Below, piece by piece: positions 11,826 through 23,139 of a stretch of DNA of 64,000 nucleotides. Source of the stretch: Dillenia suffruticosa (lineage: Eukaryota > Streptophyta > Magnoliopsida > Dilleniales > Dilleniaceae); the NCBI GenBank assembly GCA_033439265.1, contig JAVTVX010000012.1:8793001-8857000 (forward strand), written 5' to 3'. Positions within the stretch are counted from its first letter, which is position 1. Each line of letters begins with the position of its first letter. A model generated the notes under the pieces. That model was not told the origin of the DNA. It did not search any database and saw nothing but the letters and a program-made list of their open reading frames with translations. The position numbers were made by a program, and so were the translations under genes.

Positions 11826-11975
11826 GACCTCACGTGCATACACCGCCCTCATGTACACCTACCAGTACCCTCACGCGCGCCTGCAACCCGCCACACGTGC
11901 CCTCATGCGCCCGTACCTGCCTGCGCAATAGCCTGCCCGCATCCCGCCTGCTCGCGCCTGCACGCCATGCATTTA
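11826..11975. other. GC-rich block inside the CACTA-like element
   Basis: About 150 bp rich in CCTGC, GCCCG, CACGCGC and CGCGCCTGC words, in sharp contrast to the AT-rich surroundings. No convincing protein is encoded. It sits directly next to the tRNA-like sequence, and the CACTA element at 26320 has a comparable block in the same place. Confidence 0.6.
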
Positions 11976-11986
11976 TTCTGTGAAAA

Positions 11987-12055
11987 ATGTCACCTATAGG
12001 AATCAAATCTGTGTGAATGGATGATGAGTTCTCCAACCATTATACTACAATCTCT
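11987..12055 (-). ncRNA. Degenerate tRNA-like (pol III A/B box) sequence
   Basis: On the minus strand TAGTATAATGG (12037-12047) resembles a pol III A box, and GATTTGATTCC (11999-12009) matches the B box GGTTCGANTCC with two differences. Their starts are 38 bp apart, slightly short of a tRNA. The stretch between reads like a tRNA anticodon region (GAGAACTCATCATCC). The stems are imperfect, so this is a tRNA-derived relic or SINE-like head, not a working tRNA gene. Confidence 0.45.
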
Positions 12056-14899
12056 GTTATTATATTTTCTTTTTTTTATTTATTATCTAACCCTCACATA
12101 TTTTTTTAATATTAACCTCTCACATTTTTTTTATCTCACTCTCATCTTTTTTTTTCCCTTTACCTTGGGATAATTTTTTTAATTGAATATTCTCATTAAA
12201 TTTTTCTAATTGTTTAGATTCGATATTGATTAAATTTGCACTAAATAAAGAAATAAAATATTTATTTGATTAATTAAAATGGAATAGAAAATTATTTTTT
12301 TGATTTATCCATTAAATTGAATAATAAAATAATAGAATAAAATAAATAAATAAAATAAATAAATAAAATAAAATAAAAAAGAAAAAGAATTATAAAATAA
12401 TAAAATAGAAGAAAAAATTAAAAATTAAAAATTAAAAATTAAAAAAAATTAAAAAATTAAAAAATTAAAAAATTAAAAAATTAAAAAATTAAAAACTTAA
12501 AAATTAATTTATGTCGCTGATGGTAACTTTTTTAAATTTTTTTAAACTTTGAATACTATTAGCGACGGAAAATTTCCGTCGCTAATAGTTTTTTTTTTAT
12601 CTTGACAACTATTAGTGATGGATTAACGACGAAAAATTTCCGTCGCTAATAGTTTTCCTTTTGTATTATTTTTATTTTTTTTCCTTGGTCCACTATCAGT
12701 GATAGATTTTTTTAGCAATAGAAAAAATCTGTCGCTGATAGTTTTCCTTTTTTTAATTTTTATTTTTTCCTTGGTTTACTATCAGTGACGGATTAGCGAT
12801 GGATTTTTTCCATCACTAATCCGTCATTGATAGTTTTCTTTTATTTTTATTTTTATTTTTTTCCCTAGTCCACTATTAGTAACGGATTTTTTCCGTCGTT
12901 AATTCGTAATCCGTCGCTAATACCTTGTTTTTAGTAATATTAACATATATAATTTTTTTTTATGTATCTATTTAGAAGTGCACTCTTAACATTCATTTGA
13001 AATAATTTAAAGTTTATAAAACTTGAGAATGCTAAAAGTATTATGATTACTTATAGTCTGGCTATTGGGGCGTATGTTCAATTATAGTCAATTTTTTCCT
13101 CTTGGTTATATCATTTTATCACTAGTTTTACCTTATTTCTTGTTATAGTGTCATATTCATCTAATTTGATTCTAAATACCAATTTTATTTCAATAACGGA
13201 TTGATCCTTTGATCTACCCACTAAATCCCAAATTTTATTTCTTTCAAATTGATTAATTTCATCTTGTATAGTGATTATCTAGTTTTAATCTTCCAAAACT
13301 TCATTTACATTTTTAGGTTCTATTTGGGAAACAAACGCTACAAATTTATATTGATTTTGTATAGATGATTTAGTCTTGACTCCTAAACCGGCATTTCCTA
13401 TAATATTTTCTATATTAATTTTATTTCTAATATTGGAATATCTAACTTTTTGTTCTTAACGAGTTTCTTCTTTTTCCTCATATTTTGCTCTACTTCTTTT
13501 AAAGTTTCCTCATATTCTACAGATTCAAAATTTTTTTATGTTCTCACTCAAGTCCTCATTTCCATGTCTCTTTTTGTCTAGATCATTATTTTCATTAAAC
13601 TGTACGTGAATTGACTCTTTTACTCTCGTTGCTCTTTTGTTATAGGCTTTCTAGATTTTACTAGAGATTGAATATTGTAAAAATATTCCTTCATCACTAT
13701 TGGTATTAAATTTGCCAAGTAAATCTTTATCGTTGTTCAAGATATAACATTTATATTCAAAAACTTTAAAGTATCTTATGTCGAGTTTTCTTCCTTTATA
13801 AAGTTTGTAAGGGGTTTCCTTTAAGATTAGTCTAATTAAAACTCTATTCAAGATATAACAAACAGTGTTTATGGCCTCTGTCCATAAATATTTAGGTAGA
13901 TTATGTTTGTACAACATTATTGCAGCCATTTTCATGATATTTTTGTTATACTACCCCATTTTGTTAGGGTGTCCTTGGAGCTGTAAAATTATGATCAATA
14001 TCTTATTCTTTACAAAACTCTTCCATTGATTTATTTTCAAATTTCTTATCATGATCACTTCTAATTTTTTTTAATTAAATATACTTTTTCATTTTGAATT
14101 CTTTTACACAATTTAATAAAGACTTCATTAACTTCTTTCTTTTTCGCTAAAAATAACGCTCATGTGAATCGAGAGTAGTTATCAATGATTACAAATTCAT
14201 AATGTTTGTCATCTAAATTTTGAGTTATAGTTGGCCCAAAGAGAACTATATATGGGAGCTCTAGTGGTCCATTGGTAGAAACCATCTTTTTGAGTTTAAA
14301 GGAGGTTTAAGTATGTTTGCCTCTAATATGTCCTGATCTTTTGTGCCATAATCAAAAATAATTTTGATTTAAAATAACTAGGGATGATTCATTCTTAATT
14401 TTTGACTTTTCTAAATCTATTATATATAAGTTTCCTTTTCTATGACCTACGAACTTAATTTCATTTGATTCTTTATCAATAATTAAGCATCATCAAAATC
14501 AAAAGTAACTTTATAAGCTCTGTCATATGATTGACTAACACTTAGCAGGCTAAATTTTAAACCATCAACCAATAAAATATTTTGAATTTGTGTTGAGGTA
14601 AAAAACTTACATATGTTGCCAATTTTGATAATTTTGCCTTTGGAATTGTCTCCAAAAGCTAACTTTCCTATTTTTTTCTTTTTTCGGCCAGAGAATCTCG
14701 AACATCAACTGTCAAAGCATCAGGGTGATGAATCCAGGGATTCCTTGGATTTTAAGCAAACCTATGATAAATATCAATCAAGCTGATGCCTTTGGTATCC
14801 AGATCTTCTTGGATTCAGTTGAATTAGTTACTAAAACAATCCTAGCCACTTTTGGTATCCATTTCTTTGTAACTCATTCGAGGTAAGTGTTTTTAATCC

Positions 14900-16430
14900 A
14901 GCATGCATTGGTAGAGTGGCCTATTTTATGGCTTGAGTGCATTTAGAGTATCGGTTTTGAATTTGCAGTATTCTACCTTGTGTCCGAATTTTATACAAGG
15001 ATAACATCTACTCTTCGGTTCGCTAGTCTCTAAGCTAGGTATAAGGAAGGTATAGAGGTTCTTTTGTGTTGTGGCAGGATCATATCCCAATCCCACTTTA
15101 TCATAGACTGCTCTTTAAGCTCCTAGGATCAAGTTTAATTTGTCTTTTCCCTAAATGAATTTATATAATAAGGTACTGAGTTTGTGATTTTAAACTTCTT
15201 CCTTTTTGAGTTTATCATAAAAAGTGAGTAATTCATGTTATCTTATTTGTCATAAGCATACATATCTCTAAGTTTTTTAACCTCAGTTTTTAAATTTTCA
15301 GTTTCATCTTGAGTTTCAACTCACTTTTATCTTGTTTTAGCATCTTAACTTCCTCAATCAATTTTTGATTTTCTACACTTAGCTTTCCTTTTTCATTTTT
15401 TGATTCAGCTAGCTTCCTTTTTAATAAGTTATTTGTCTTATTTAATTTCTCACGTTCTTTGAAAGATTCCATTAGTATTCATGCATTTCATTTATTGAAC
15501 ATTCATTCTCATCATCAGAATAAGAAGAGCATGAAGTAGATGTTATCTCATCATCAGATTGTTGATATATTGCCATAAAGCATAAATTAGCATGCTCTTC
15601 TCCAAATTCATCTTCATTGAAGCTGTCATCTTCATTACTCCATGCTATGAGAGCTTTCTTCTTCTTTTTCTCCTTCTTGTCCTTCTTTTCACCTCTTTTT
15701 AGTCTAGGACAATCTATCTTGATATGGTCTAATTTCTTGCATTCATAGCAACAAATTTCTTTTTTATTTTCTGGCTTTTTAAAACTCAGTCTATCTTTAT
15801 TCTTTCTTTATATCATGAATCTTTTGATTTTTCGAGTAAGCAAGGCCAAATCTTCTTCTTCATCGTCTTCCCCTTCGGAAATTATTTCATTACTATCCAC
15901 CTTAAGTGTTATACCTTTCCCTTTGTCTTCTTTGATTGAACCTTTTAGATTAAGTTTGATTTCATGTGTGATTAGTGATCCTACTAGTTGATCCATAGTT
16001 AGTGTTTCCAGATTCTTTGATTCTTTAATGGCAATGACCTTTCGCTCCCAGGACTTCAGTAAGCACCTTAACACATTGTCTACCATATCTTCCTATGGTA
16101 TACCTTTACCTAGAAGCCTTAACTCATTTGTGATTATATTGAAACGAGTCATCACTTCTCGAACTGATTCTTCTTCTATCATTTTGAATGCTTCGTATTC
16201 TTGGTTTAGCAATCTGATCTTATTCTTTCGAAGTTGATTAGTTCCTTTATACGTGGCTTCAACTCTTTCCCATATGCCTTTTGGCAGTAATGCAGAAGGA
16301 ACCCTATTGTACTTGTTCAAACAGAAAGCAAGATGTAGTAGATTAACGGCTCTATAGTTTGTTATGTATACCTTCTTTTCTTCTATGGTAATATCCTTCA
16401 TCTTAATGGGAACTCACACACCATCAACTT
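14900..16430 (-). pseudogene. Sirevirus 1 gag (fossil)
   Basis: Minus-strand pieces parallel the gag of Sirevirus 2: INLPKGIWERVEATYKGTNQ-like and LRKNKIRLLNQEYEAFKMIE blocks (16093-16401), a block with ESKNLETLTMDQLVGSLITH (15808-16086), a CCHC-type knuckle near 15740, an acidic stretch and a Lys/Glu-rich coiled coil (15290-15472). A coiled coil after the zinc knuckle is a Sirevirus trait. Broken in several places. Confidence 0.75.
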
Positions 16431-16650
16431 CTTAAGTAGGAAATTCAATTGCTTCTTCGATGATCTCCCACGCCATCTCATCTTGTGCAATAATGAAGTT
16501 ACGCATTCAGTGCTTCCAATAGCTATAGTTGCTTCCGTTGAAGAATGGTGTATGGTTTGTCAAGCATGTTTCAATTGGTACGCTGTCTCTAATTAAGGCT
16601 ATTTAGATCTTTAATGTTGAAACTGTTAGTCTTTTTACCAACACACCCAT

Positions 16651-16660
16651 TCTGATACCA
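16651..16660 (-). other. Primer binding site of Sirevirus 1 (initiator tRNA-Met type)
   Basis: The minus strand reads TGGTATCAGA two bases inside the 5' LTR. This is the usual plant copia priming site complementary to the 3' end of initiator methionine tRNA. Confidence 0.8.
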
Positions 16661-18049
16661 ATTATAAAACAATTAAAGGGGAGTAAATAGTTATTTTAAT
16701 AATTTTTAGATATTTTTGCTAATTTGAGAATTTTGAAAAATAATAGGTACTGGAATTTAACTATTTGAGTAAAATTCAAAGAACATAGAAAAAGTTTATA
16801 GTGGTTTTATCAAATTTGGTATACGTTCACTCCCAGACTCTTTCCTGAATTTTTACTATTAACTCAATAGTGCAAACTTGATTATATATTCAAATTAGAC
16901 CTTTATAGTGCTATTTTCGAACACTTTCAAACTCTTTCTCTCTTTAAACTCAAGACCATGACTCACTCACTGGTCTCTGAAATTTTGGGTACAAGGAAGA
17001 GTAAATGATTTAAAAAATGAGGCTTCAATCCTCAGATGAGATAATTTTAATTACACTGAAGGAAATGAAAGAAATGAAAAACAGAGTGCAATAAAATAGA
17101 AAACAGAGCAATGGAGCAATAAATTAACTATCGTTTTTTATCATCAGAAAAGCATTAACTTCTTCACTTGCATGTCTTTGGTATTTATTGTTGAGCAAGA
17201 TAGAGCCATTGTGCAATGGCTGAGATCGAATGTTGACCATAAATGTTTATCATTAAATGCATTCCAACCATTCTTCATTTTGCACTGAAAGTTTATCTTT
17301 CCATTGCTTGCTCATTTGCTTTGCCAAATTAAGTGAAGAGCTTTTGCTGCATTGTAATGTTAGTCTTTCATAGAGAGATAGCCAAATAAATCAGACATGG
17401 GTTACTATTATATTTGAAGCATTTTGGTTTTTGGGTTGTAAGAATGTTTCTCTTGGCTCGACAAAATTTAAAATGGTATTGAAACAAATTCAAAATTTGT
17501 ATTATGAATCCAAAGCCATGTCGACACATTAATATATCGGGTTGACTTATTTAGTGATACAGATGAACATCTTAAAAGTTTAGTGAAGTAAGTTGACAGA
17601 TTTTTGTTATTGGGCCAACCAATTAATGGTACTTATTCGATTTGAATAGTGATGGGTTCACATTATGAGATTTTTGGTTAAGGAGATGGTCGACACTTAA
17701 AGTTTTTGGGTTGACACAATTCTATTTCAAGATCAATTGATAGACTTTGCACACTTATATTGGTTGACATATTTTAGTGGGTCGTCATGTTAATCGACCT
17801 TTTAAGAGACAGATCGACATGTAAAATAATGAGTCAACCTATGATTTCAATTGGTCGACTCGTGAACTTAAATAGGTCGACATGATACATATGAAACATG
17901 GACAGGTCAACATCTTGAACTAGGCAGTTGACATAATGGTTAACATTACTTAGTTTGTGTCGACAGACAAATTTGAAGGGTATCAGTAGATTGAACAATT
18001 TTAGAGTCCAGCTTGACCAATTCAAAGATCATGTCGACAGTAGGGTAGT

Positions 18050-18866
18050 TATGATACCCGGGTATGACACTACCCGGTTAAGGCTCGAGCTTGAGCTCAG
18101 CGAGTCCTGCCTCGGGCTCGAGCTCGAGCCCATATTGGGTCAAGCTCGAAACTCGTCGAGCTACCTGAGTCTCCTTCTCATTTACCCATATCTCTCATTT
18201 ACCCTACCCCTTACCCATTCTCCTTTCCTCATTCAGCCACAGAGGTCTCCTTTTCCTCTCAATCTCACCACGACGATCGATCGAAGGTCTTCTTCTCGTT
18301 TCTTCATTAGGCCACAAAGGTCTCATTCTCCTATCACGATGGCAATCGATCGAAGGTCTCATTCTCCTCTCACTACGGTGATCGAATGTCTTCTCCTCTC
18401 ACCATGCGATTGAAGCTCTCCTCCGCTCACCACGGCGATCGAAGGTCTCCTTCTCTTACCACGGTGATCGAAGGTCTCATTCTCCTCTTGACCTCAAATC
18501 GAACTTCAATCTCTGTGTGCGACAATAGATCTCGATGAATCTCTCGCCTCTCGGCCTAGCTCTCGCCTGTCGCATTTCGTCTCTTCGAAGGTAAACTCTC
18601 ACTCTCTCTCTCTCTCTCTAGGGTTTTTTAGATTTGCTCTTCTCTGATCTTAGCTTCGGTTTCGAGCTCAAGTTTGGGTGGGCTCGAGTTCGGGCTCAAT
18701 CTTGCCCCACGAGGCTTGCAACACTCGAGCTCGAGCTCCTCGATGACACTTCGAGTCTAGCTCGAGCTCTAAAATGGCAAGCTCGACGAGCTTGAGCTCA
18801 CTTGCCCTAGACTCGAGCTGAGCTCGGGTATTGTAATACCCGGGCTCGACTCGGGTGTCATAACAA
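18050..18866. mobile_element. Non-autonomous TIR element (hAT-like) in the Sirevirus 1 LTR
   Basis: The left end reads TTATGATACCCGGGTATGAC and the right end, reverse complemented, TTATGACACCCGAGTCGAGC. Both are followed by runs of CTCGAGCTCGAGC words pointing inward. Flanks AGGGTAG and AGGCTAG may be a decayed 7-8 bp TSD, which would fit hAT. The interior holds a tandem array (see 18270-18490) and a CT microsatellite (18598-18622) but no transposase. GTCGAC-type LTR sequence resumes on both sides. Confidence 0.6.
18270..18490. repeat. Tandem array with core CGATCGAAGGTCTC
   Basis: Six or seven imperfect units of 30-45 bp, each with a core like ACGGCGATCGAAGGTCTCCT followed by CTTCTC or CTCTCAC. 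It lies inside the TIR element at 18050-18866 and is compositionally unlike the LTR around it. Confidence 0.7.
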
Positions 18867-19255
18867 GGCTAGTCGATAGGTTGTTACTTAAGTCATCAAT
18901 AAATGGTTTAGATAGAGTTAAGACTCCTTTAGGTTGACATATTGTCAGGCATGTCTATATAATATTATTTAGAAAAATATTTTGTTATACCTTCATTCAG
19001 GTCGACAGGGAACTTAGGCATGTCGACATGTTTTATGATTAAACTCAGATTTTGCTCAATTGGTGGACCTGCGACTTAAATTAGATTGGCATAGACAAGT
19101 TTAACTATAGTTACGTTGGCATGAGGTTGAAGCAGGTCGACATGCTTTGCAGGTCTATGATTTTTCATACTTAATTTCATAATGTTCTTTCTTTTTTAAT
19201 TTCTTTTTCTTACTTCAAATTCTTTTATCATTATCAAAACTTAATATTCTCAACA

Positions 19256-19421
19256 AAATTTTCATATATTACGCATGTGAAGGAAACAAAGTTCATTAAA
19301 TCGGAGTAGAGTACATAAGAACAGAATACATAATTAAAGGGGAGAAAATACAAGCTACATAGAGAATAAAGTATAGAGACAAGAAGACTACAAGGAAAAG
19401 AAAAGACTATCCCATGACCAA
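19256..19421. other. 166-bp spacer between the two Sireviruses
   Basis: Single-copy-looking sequence between the outer end of the Sirevirus 1 5' LTR and the start of the Sirevirus 2 5' LTR. It ends in ACCAA, the left target-site duplication of Sirevirus 2, and continues at 32493 on the far side of that element. Confidence 0.6.
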
Positions 19422-21170
19422 TGTTGTACAAAATAGATTTTGATGATGATTAGAAGTAATAAAGGTTGATTTTAGGTAATTAATTTAAATTAGAATCAAA
19501 TTAGAAGAATTGCTAAAATTGGTTCTAGATGACCAAGTTGTCTCACTCATATGCACAAGACAACATGTGACCATGTTTGAGAGAAATATGGCCAAGTCAA
19601 AATGGTCAAGACGACCTGAGGTTTGACATAAGATGACCTGTTGTCTGCACCATAGAACCTAAGGCGACCTGAGTCTTAGCATGAGACGACCTAAGGAAAG
19701 CAAGTCGCAGAAATCTAAGTCTGCAGAATACATAAGGTGACCTAACATTTGACATGAGATGACCTGAGATAGTTAAGTCTCAAAAAACTATGTCTGCATA
19801 AAACCTAAGGCGACCTGGCATTCGAGATAAGACGACCGAACATAATTGAGCCTCTGAAGTTTGATTCTACAATATTCAAAGGCGACTCAACCTTAAGTTC
19901 AAGATGACCTAATCACTCATAGGACGACCCAAATATAAACACAAGGCGATCTGAATAGAAAAATAAATGCACAAGTCTCCTCCATAAAATGGATAAGACG
20001 ACTTAAGGAAGACATGTCACAGAAATAATAGTCTGCATACTTATAAGATGACTCAAGGTCATGCACAAGACGACCTGGCTTATTCATGCCTTAGAAAAAA
20101 TAGTCTGCACAACAAATAAGGTGACCCAACTTTGAACACAAGACGACCTAACCAAAGTTTTTAGTTTATAAGTCGTCTTACCCATAAATGTAAGTCGCCT
20201 TGTAAAATGAAAGTCAATATTGAGGCGACTCATTATTTGTATAAGAAGGCTTATGATTTGACAAGGCTACTCATGGTGAAGACAAGTCCCCTTACCTCTT
20301 ACATTGACAAATGGACTTGTGCAATTGTTAAGCCAACCCAAGGCTAAGCAAGTTCTCTTATAATCATGTTAAGGCGACTTGACTAAAGGACAAGAAGACT
20401 TATAATTTGACAAACCTAGTCCCCGTATCTCCCACATTTGAATCTTTAACAAATAGACTCAAGCACTCATCAAGGCAACCCCAAGAATTCAAATTGTCTG
20501 CTTATAGTCTCGATAAATCGACCTGGTGCGTCTAACATCCATTTGTTCAGAGAAACTGGTTCGAATTAAATATACTGTTTACCTACCTCACCAACCTCTA
20601 AAATGCATTCAATGGTACTCAATGCTAAAATCCTTGCTCCAACTATAAAAGCAAAAAGTCAAAGATGAAGAATAGAGGGGATTGCACTGAACAGCAATGA
20701 GAAACATTTCTGGGAAATTTTAATTTCGATTTTTATTGCATTGTTTTGGTTCATTTTGAAAATATGAAGATTAATAGCTTCACATTGTCTTTGTTTCTCT
20801 ATATATTGAAAAAGATTAGAGTTGTAATATTCTACATCTCGAGCCTAAGTGGCAACGAGAGGTATCGGATTAGGTTTGCTTGATCTTGTGAAAATCAAGT
20901 TGAAGTATTAGGGAAAATACTTGTATGGTTCACTAGCACCACTAAAAACTAGTTTGTAATTCTTGAATAGAATAGCAAATTTGAAAATCTAGGCAAAGCT
21001 TGGGAGTGGACGTATACAAAAAAGGTGGAACCACTATAAATTGTGTGTGTCAATTTCTATTTACTTTTTCTTTGTTTATTTATGTAAATCAAGTTTTAAA
21101 TCTCTGTAATTAATCAAAATTTGTAAATAACCTATTCACCCTCTTTAGGTTATTATATTTAGTATCAACA
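19422..21170 (+). repeat. 5' LTR of Sirevirus 2
   Basis: 1749 bp, starting TGTTG and ending TATCAACA, colinear with 30742-32492. From 19540 to 20480 it is packed with AAGACGACCTGA-like words and their reverse complement AAGTCGTCTT. The end near 21040-21170 (TTTGTAAATAACCTATTCAC, then TTTAGGTTATTATATT) leads straight to the primer binding site. Confidence 0.9.
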
Positions 21171-21172
21171 AG

Positions 21173-21184
21173 TGGTATCAGAGT
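21173..21184 (+). other. Primer binding site of Sirevirus 2 (initiator tRNA-Met type)
   Basis: TGGTATCAGAGT two bases after the 5' LTR, the standard plant copia site. Confidence 0.9.
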
Positions 21185-21230
21185 AAGTCTTCTGAAAAAG
21201 GGTTCAACAATTTAGAAGAAAAGATCGAAA

Positions 21231-23072
21231 ATGGTACTAAATGGAGATAGTGTTCCATTCGAAGCATGCTCAACCAATAGAGCACAATTCTTCAACGACA
21301 ATAACTACAGCTATTGGAAGCAAAGAATGAGAAACTTCATTATTGCTCAAGATAAAATAGATTGGGAAATAATTGAAGAAGGAATCAAATTCCCAACTGA
21401 AGAAATTGATGGAGTAAGAGTTCCTGTGAAAATAAAGAACATGATTCCTGAAGAAAAGAAAGCCTACAGAGCCAACTGCAAAGCTGTCAATCTACTGCAC
21501 TTAGACTTAAGTATCAATGAGTATAATAGAATCTCATCATGCATCATTGCAAAAGAAATATGGGAAAGATTGGAGGCTACATACGAAAGCATAAATCAAG
21601 TAAGGAAGAACAAAATAAGAATGTTAAAGTAAGAGTACGAGACATTCAAAATGAAGGATGGCGAAAGTGTGAGAGACATGATAACAAGATTCAACATATC
21701 ACAAATGAACTGAGGCTACTGGGCAAAGGAATTGGTCAGAAGACATGGTTGATAAAGTACTACGGTGCATGCCTAAATCATGGGAAGCAAAAGTCACAGC
21801 TATTGAAGAACTCAAGAATCTGGAGACTCTCACAATGGATCAGTTAGTTGGTTCATTAACAACTCATGAAATAAAAATAACCTCTAAAGGAAATAGAAAT
21901 GAAGAAAGAGGCAAATCCATAGAATTATAGGCTGAAAGTGAGGAAGATAATTCAAGCAGTGATGAAGATGAAGACATGGCATTTCTGAGAAGAAAATTCA
22001 AGAGGTTCATAATGAGAAAAAAGAACAAAAGTAGAAAAGAATTCAAAAAACCTGAAAGAAAGGAAGAAATAAAATGTTATGAATGTAAAAAGTTTGGTTA
22101 CATCAAGGCTGATTATCCCTCCCTGAAGAAAACTGAAAAGAATGAGAAAAATGGAAAGAAAAAGGTTCTAGCAGCTTGGAGTGACAAAAATAAAAGCTCA
22201 AGTGAAGGAGAACATGACCAAGAGCAAGCAAATTTATGTTTCATGGCACTAGAAGACAATTCAAACATTGAGGTGACCTCTTCAACATCTTATTTCTCTG
22301 ATTCAGAATCTGAATATGAATTATCTTATGATGGATTGAATGAGGCACTCATAGAATCGATAAAAAACTTAAAGAATATGACTAGAAAAAATAGATTACA
22401 GAAGAAGGAAATAATCAAACTAGAAGAAAATAGGAACAAATTGGAATCTGAGAATGAAAGACTTAGGATAGAAAATAATGAATTGAAACAAGAAAGAACT
22501 AACTTGCTTAAGGAAGTAAAAGAAAATGCAAATATGAAAAATGATGTACATGCTGAAATTAAAATTAAATCTGTTGATGAATGCATACTTAAGACTTAGA
22601 AAAAGAATTAGATCAAGAAAAAGAGAGAAACAAAAAATTAAACTATCTACTATATAAATTTACACAATGACAAGAAAAATTGGACTTAATGTTTGGAGCT
22701 CAAAGAGCTATCTATGACAAGACTAGCTTAGGATACAATCCGACCTGGATACAATCCGACCTTGACACAAAAGTAACTCTATAGTTTTTTTGTTCCCAGC
22801 ACAATAAAAGATAGATCAAACACTAAATGTCATTATTGCATGAAGCAAGATCATAGCTCACATAATTGCAAACTTAGAAGAAGATCTATTCCAAACCAAT
22901 CAAAAGCATCTAAAACATATACAAAATATACTCACTGCAATAGAATAGGATATAGTTTGGATAAGTGCTCGTCTAATGATTTAAAATATAAGAAAGTTAT
23001 TTTGAAATGGGTACCAAAGCATACTCATGAAGTCATGATAAACACTAACAATGCCAAACCTAAGAAAATTTA
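21231..23072 (+). pseudogene. Sirevirus 2 gag region (fossil)
   Basis: Starts with FEACSTNRAQFFNDNNYSYW, the usual copia gag N-terminus, followed by AYRANCKAVNLLHLDLSINE, the LKNLETLTMDQLVGSL block, a CCHC-type knuckle (CYECKKFGYIKADYP, near 22075), an acidic region and a long Lys/Glu-rich coiled coil (22360-22580). Two further knuckle-like clusters (CHYCMKQDHSSHNC and THCNRIGYSLDKC) lie near 22830 and 22935. Gag of this lineage forms the particle. Coiled-coil regions of Sirevirus Gag have been reported to bind dynein-light-chain-8-like proteins. Several breaks. Confidence 0.8.
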
Positions 23073-23139
23073 GGTACAAAAGCCAATACTTGATTTTTTC
23101 TTTATGTAAATTTGTTTCAAGACCAAAACTTTCGAAAAT

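Larger units (their letters stand above)
11545..12939 (+). mobile_element. Non-autonomous CACTA-like element inserted in Sirevirus 1
   Basis: The left end is CATTACTAGAAAAA; the right end, reverse complemented, is TATTACTAAAAACA. Both are close to the CACTACTAGAAAA / CACTACAAGAAAA ends of the element at 26320-27969. Flanking triplets are TTG (left) and TTA (right), a plausible decayed 3-bp TSD. Both ends carry arrays of TATTAGCGACGGA / TCCGTCGCTAATA words. The interior has no transposase: a GC-rich block (11826-11975), a tRNA-like sequence and a TTAAAAA-type low-complexity tract (12240-12510). Copia RT-like coding resumes on either side, confirming an insertion. Confidence 0.8.
10480..13940 (-). 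pseudogene. Sirevirus 1 pol remnants: integrase, RT, RNase H (fossil)
   Basis: From right to left, an integrase C-terminal block (13651-13935: NLPKYLWTEAINTVCYILNR), an RT block on both sides of a transposon insertion (FENPKYLDQVFKLTKTLYGI at 11455-11530), and an RNase H block ending NPVHHSQTKYIEVKYHFIRD (10500-10685). All parallel the corresponding parts of Sirevirus 2. The region is broken many times. Confidence 0.8.
7635..19255 (-). mobile_element. Sirevirus-type Ty1/copia LTR retrotransposon 1 (fossil)
   Basis: A minus-strand copia element. Right to left it shows a 5' LTR, a primer binding site, gag with a CCHC knuckle and coiled coil, integrase, reverse transcriptase, RNase H, an extra ORF downstream of pol, a polypurine tract and a 3' LTR segment. 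The long gag with coiled coil, long LTRs and extra ORF after pol place it in the Sirevirus lineage. It is heavily broken throughout, with dozens of breaks. A CACTA-like element lies in its RT region, a TIR element in its 5' LTR and a CACTA end in its 3' LTR. It appears older than the neighbouring plus-strand Sirevirus. Confidence 0.85.
16663..19255 (-). repeat. 5' LTR of Sirevirus 1, carrying an inserted element
   Basis: Bounded on the left by the primer binding site and on the right by an end matching the 3' LTR segment at 8010. The 2593 bp span includes an inserted TIR element of about 820 bp, leaving an LTR near 1.77 kb, very close to the 1.75 kb LTRs of Sirevirus 2. It is rich in GTCGACATG-type words in both orientations. 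Confidence 0.7.

Noticed and set aside
11987-12055. A functional tRNA gene
   Set aside because: Stems pair poorly, the B box has two differences and no clear terminator context exists; only a tRNA-like relic is supported.
18270-18490. CRISPR-like look of the regular repeats
   Set aside because: Units are imperfect, vary in length, lack unique spacers and lie in a plant TIR element.
19540-20480. CRISPR-like look of the GACGACCT words
   Set aside because: The words are too short and irregular, and are shared by both LTRs of a retrotransposon.
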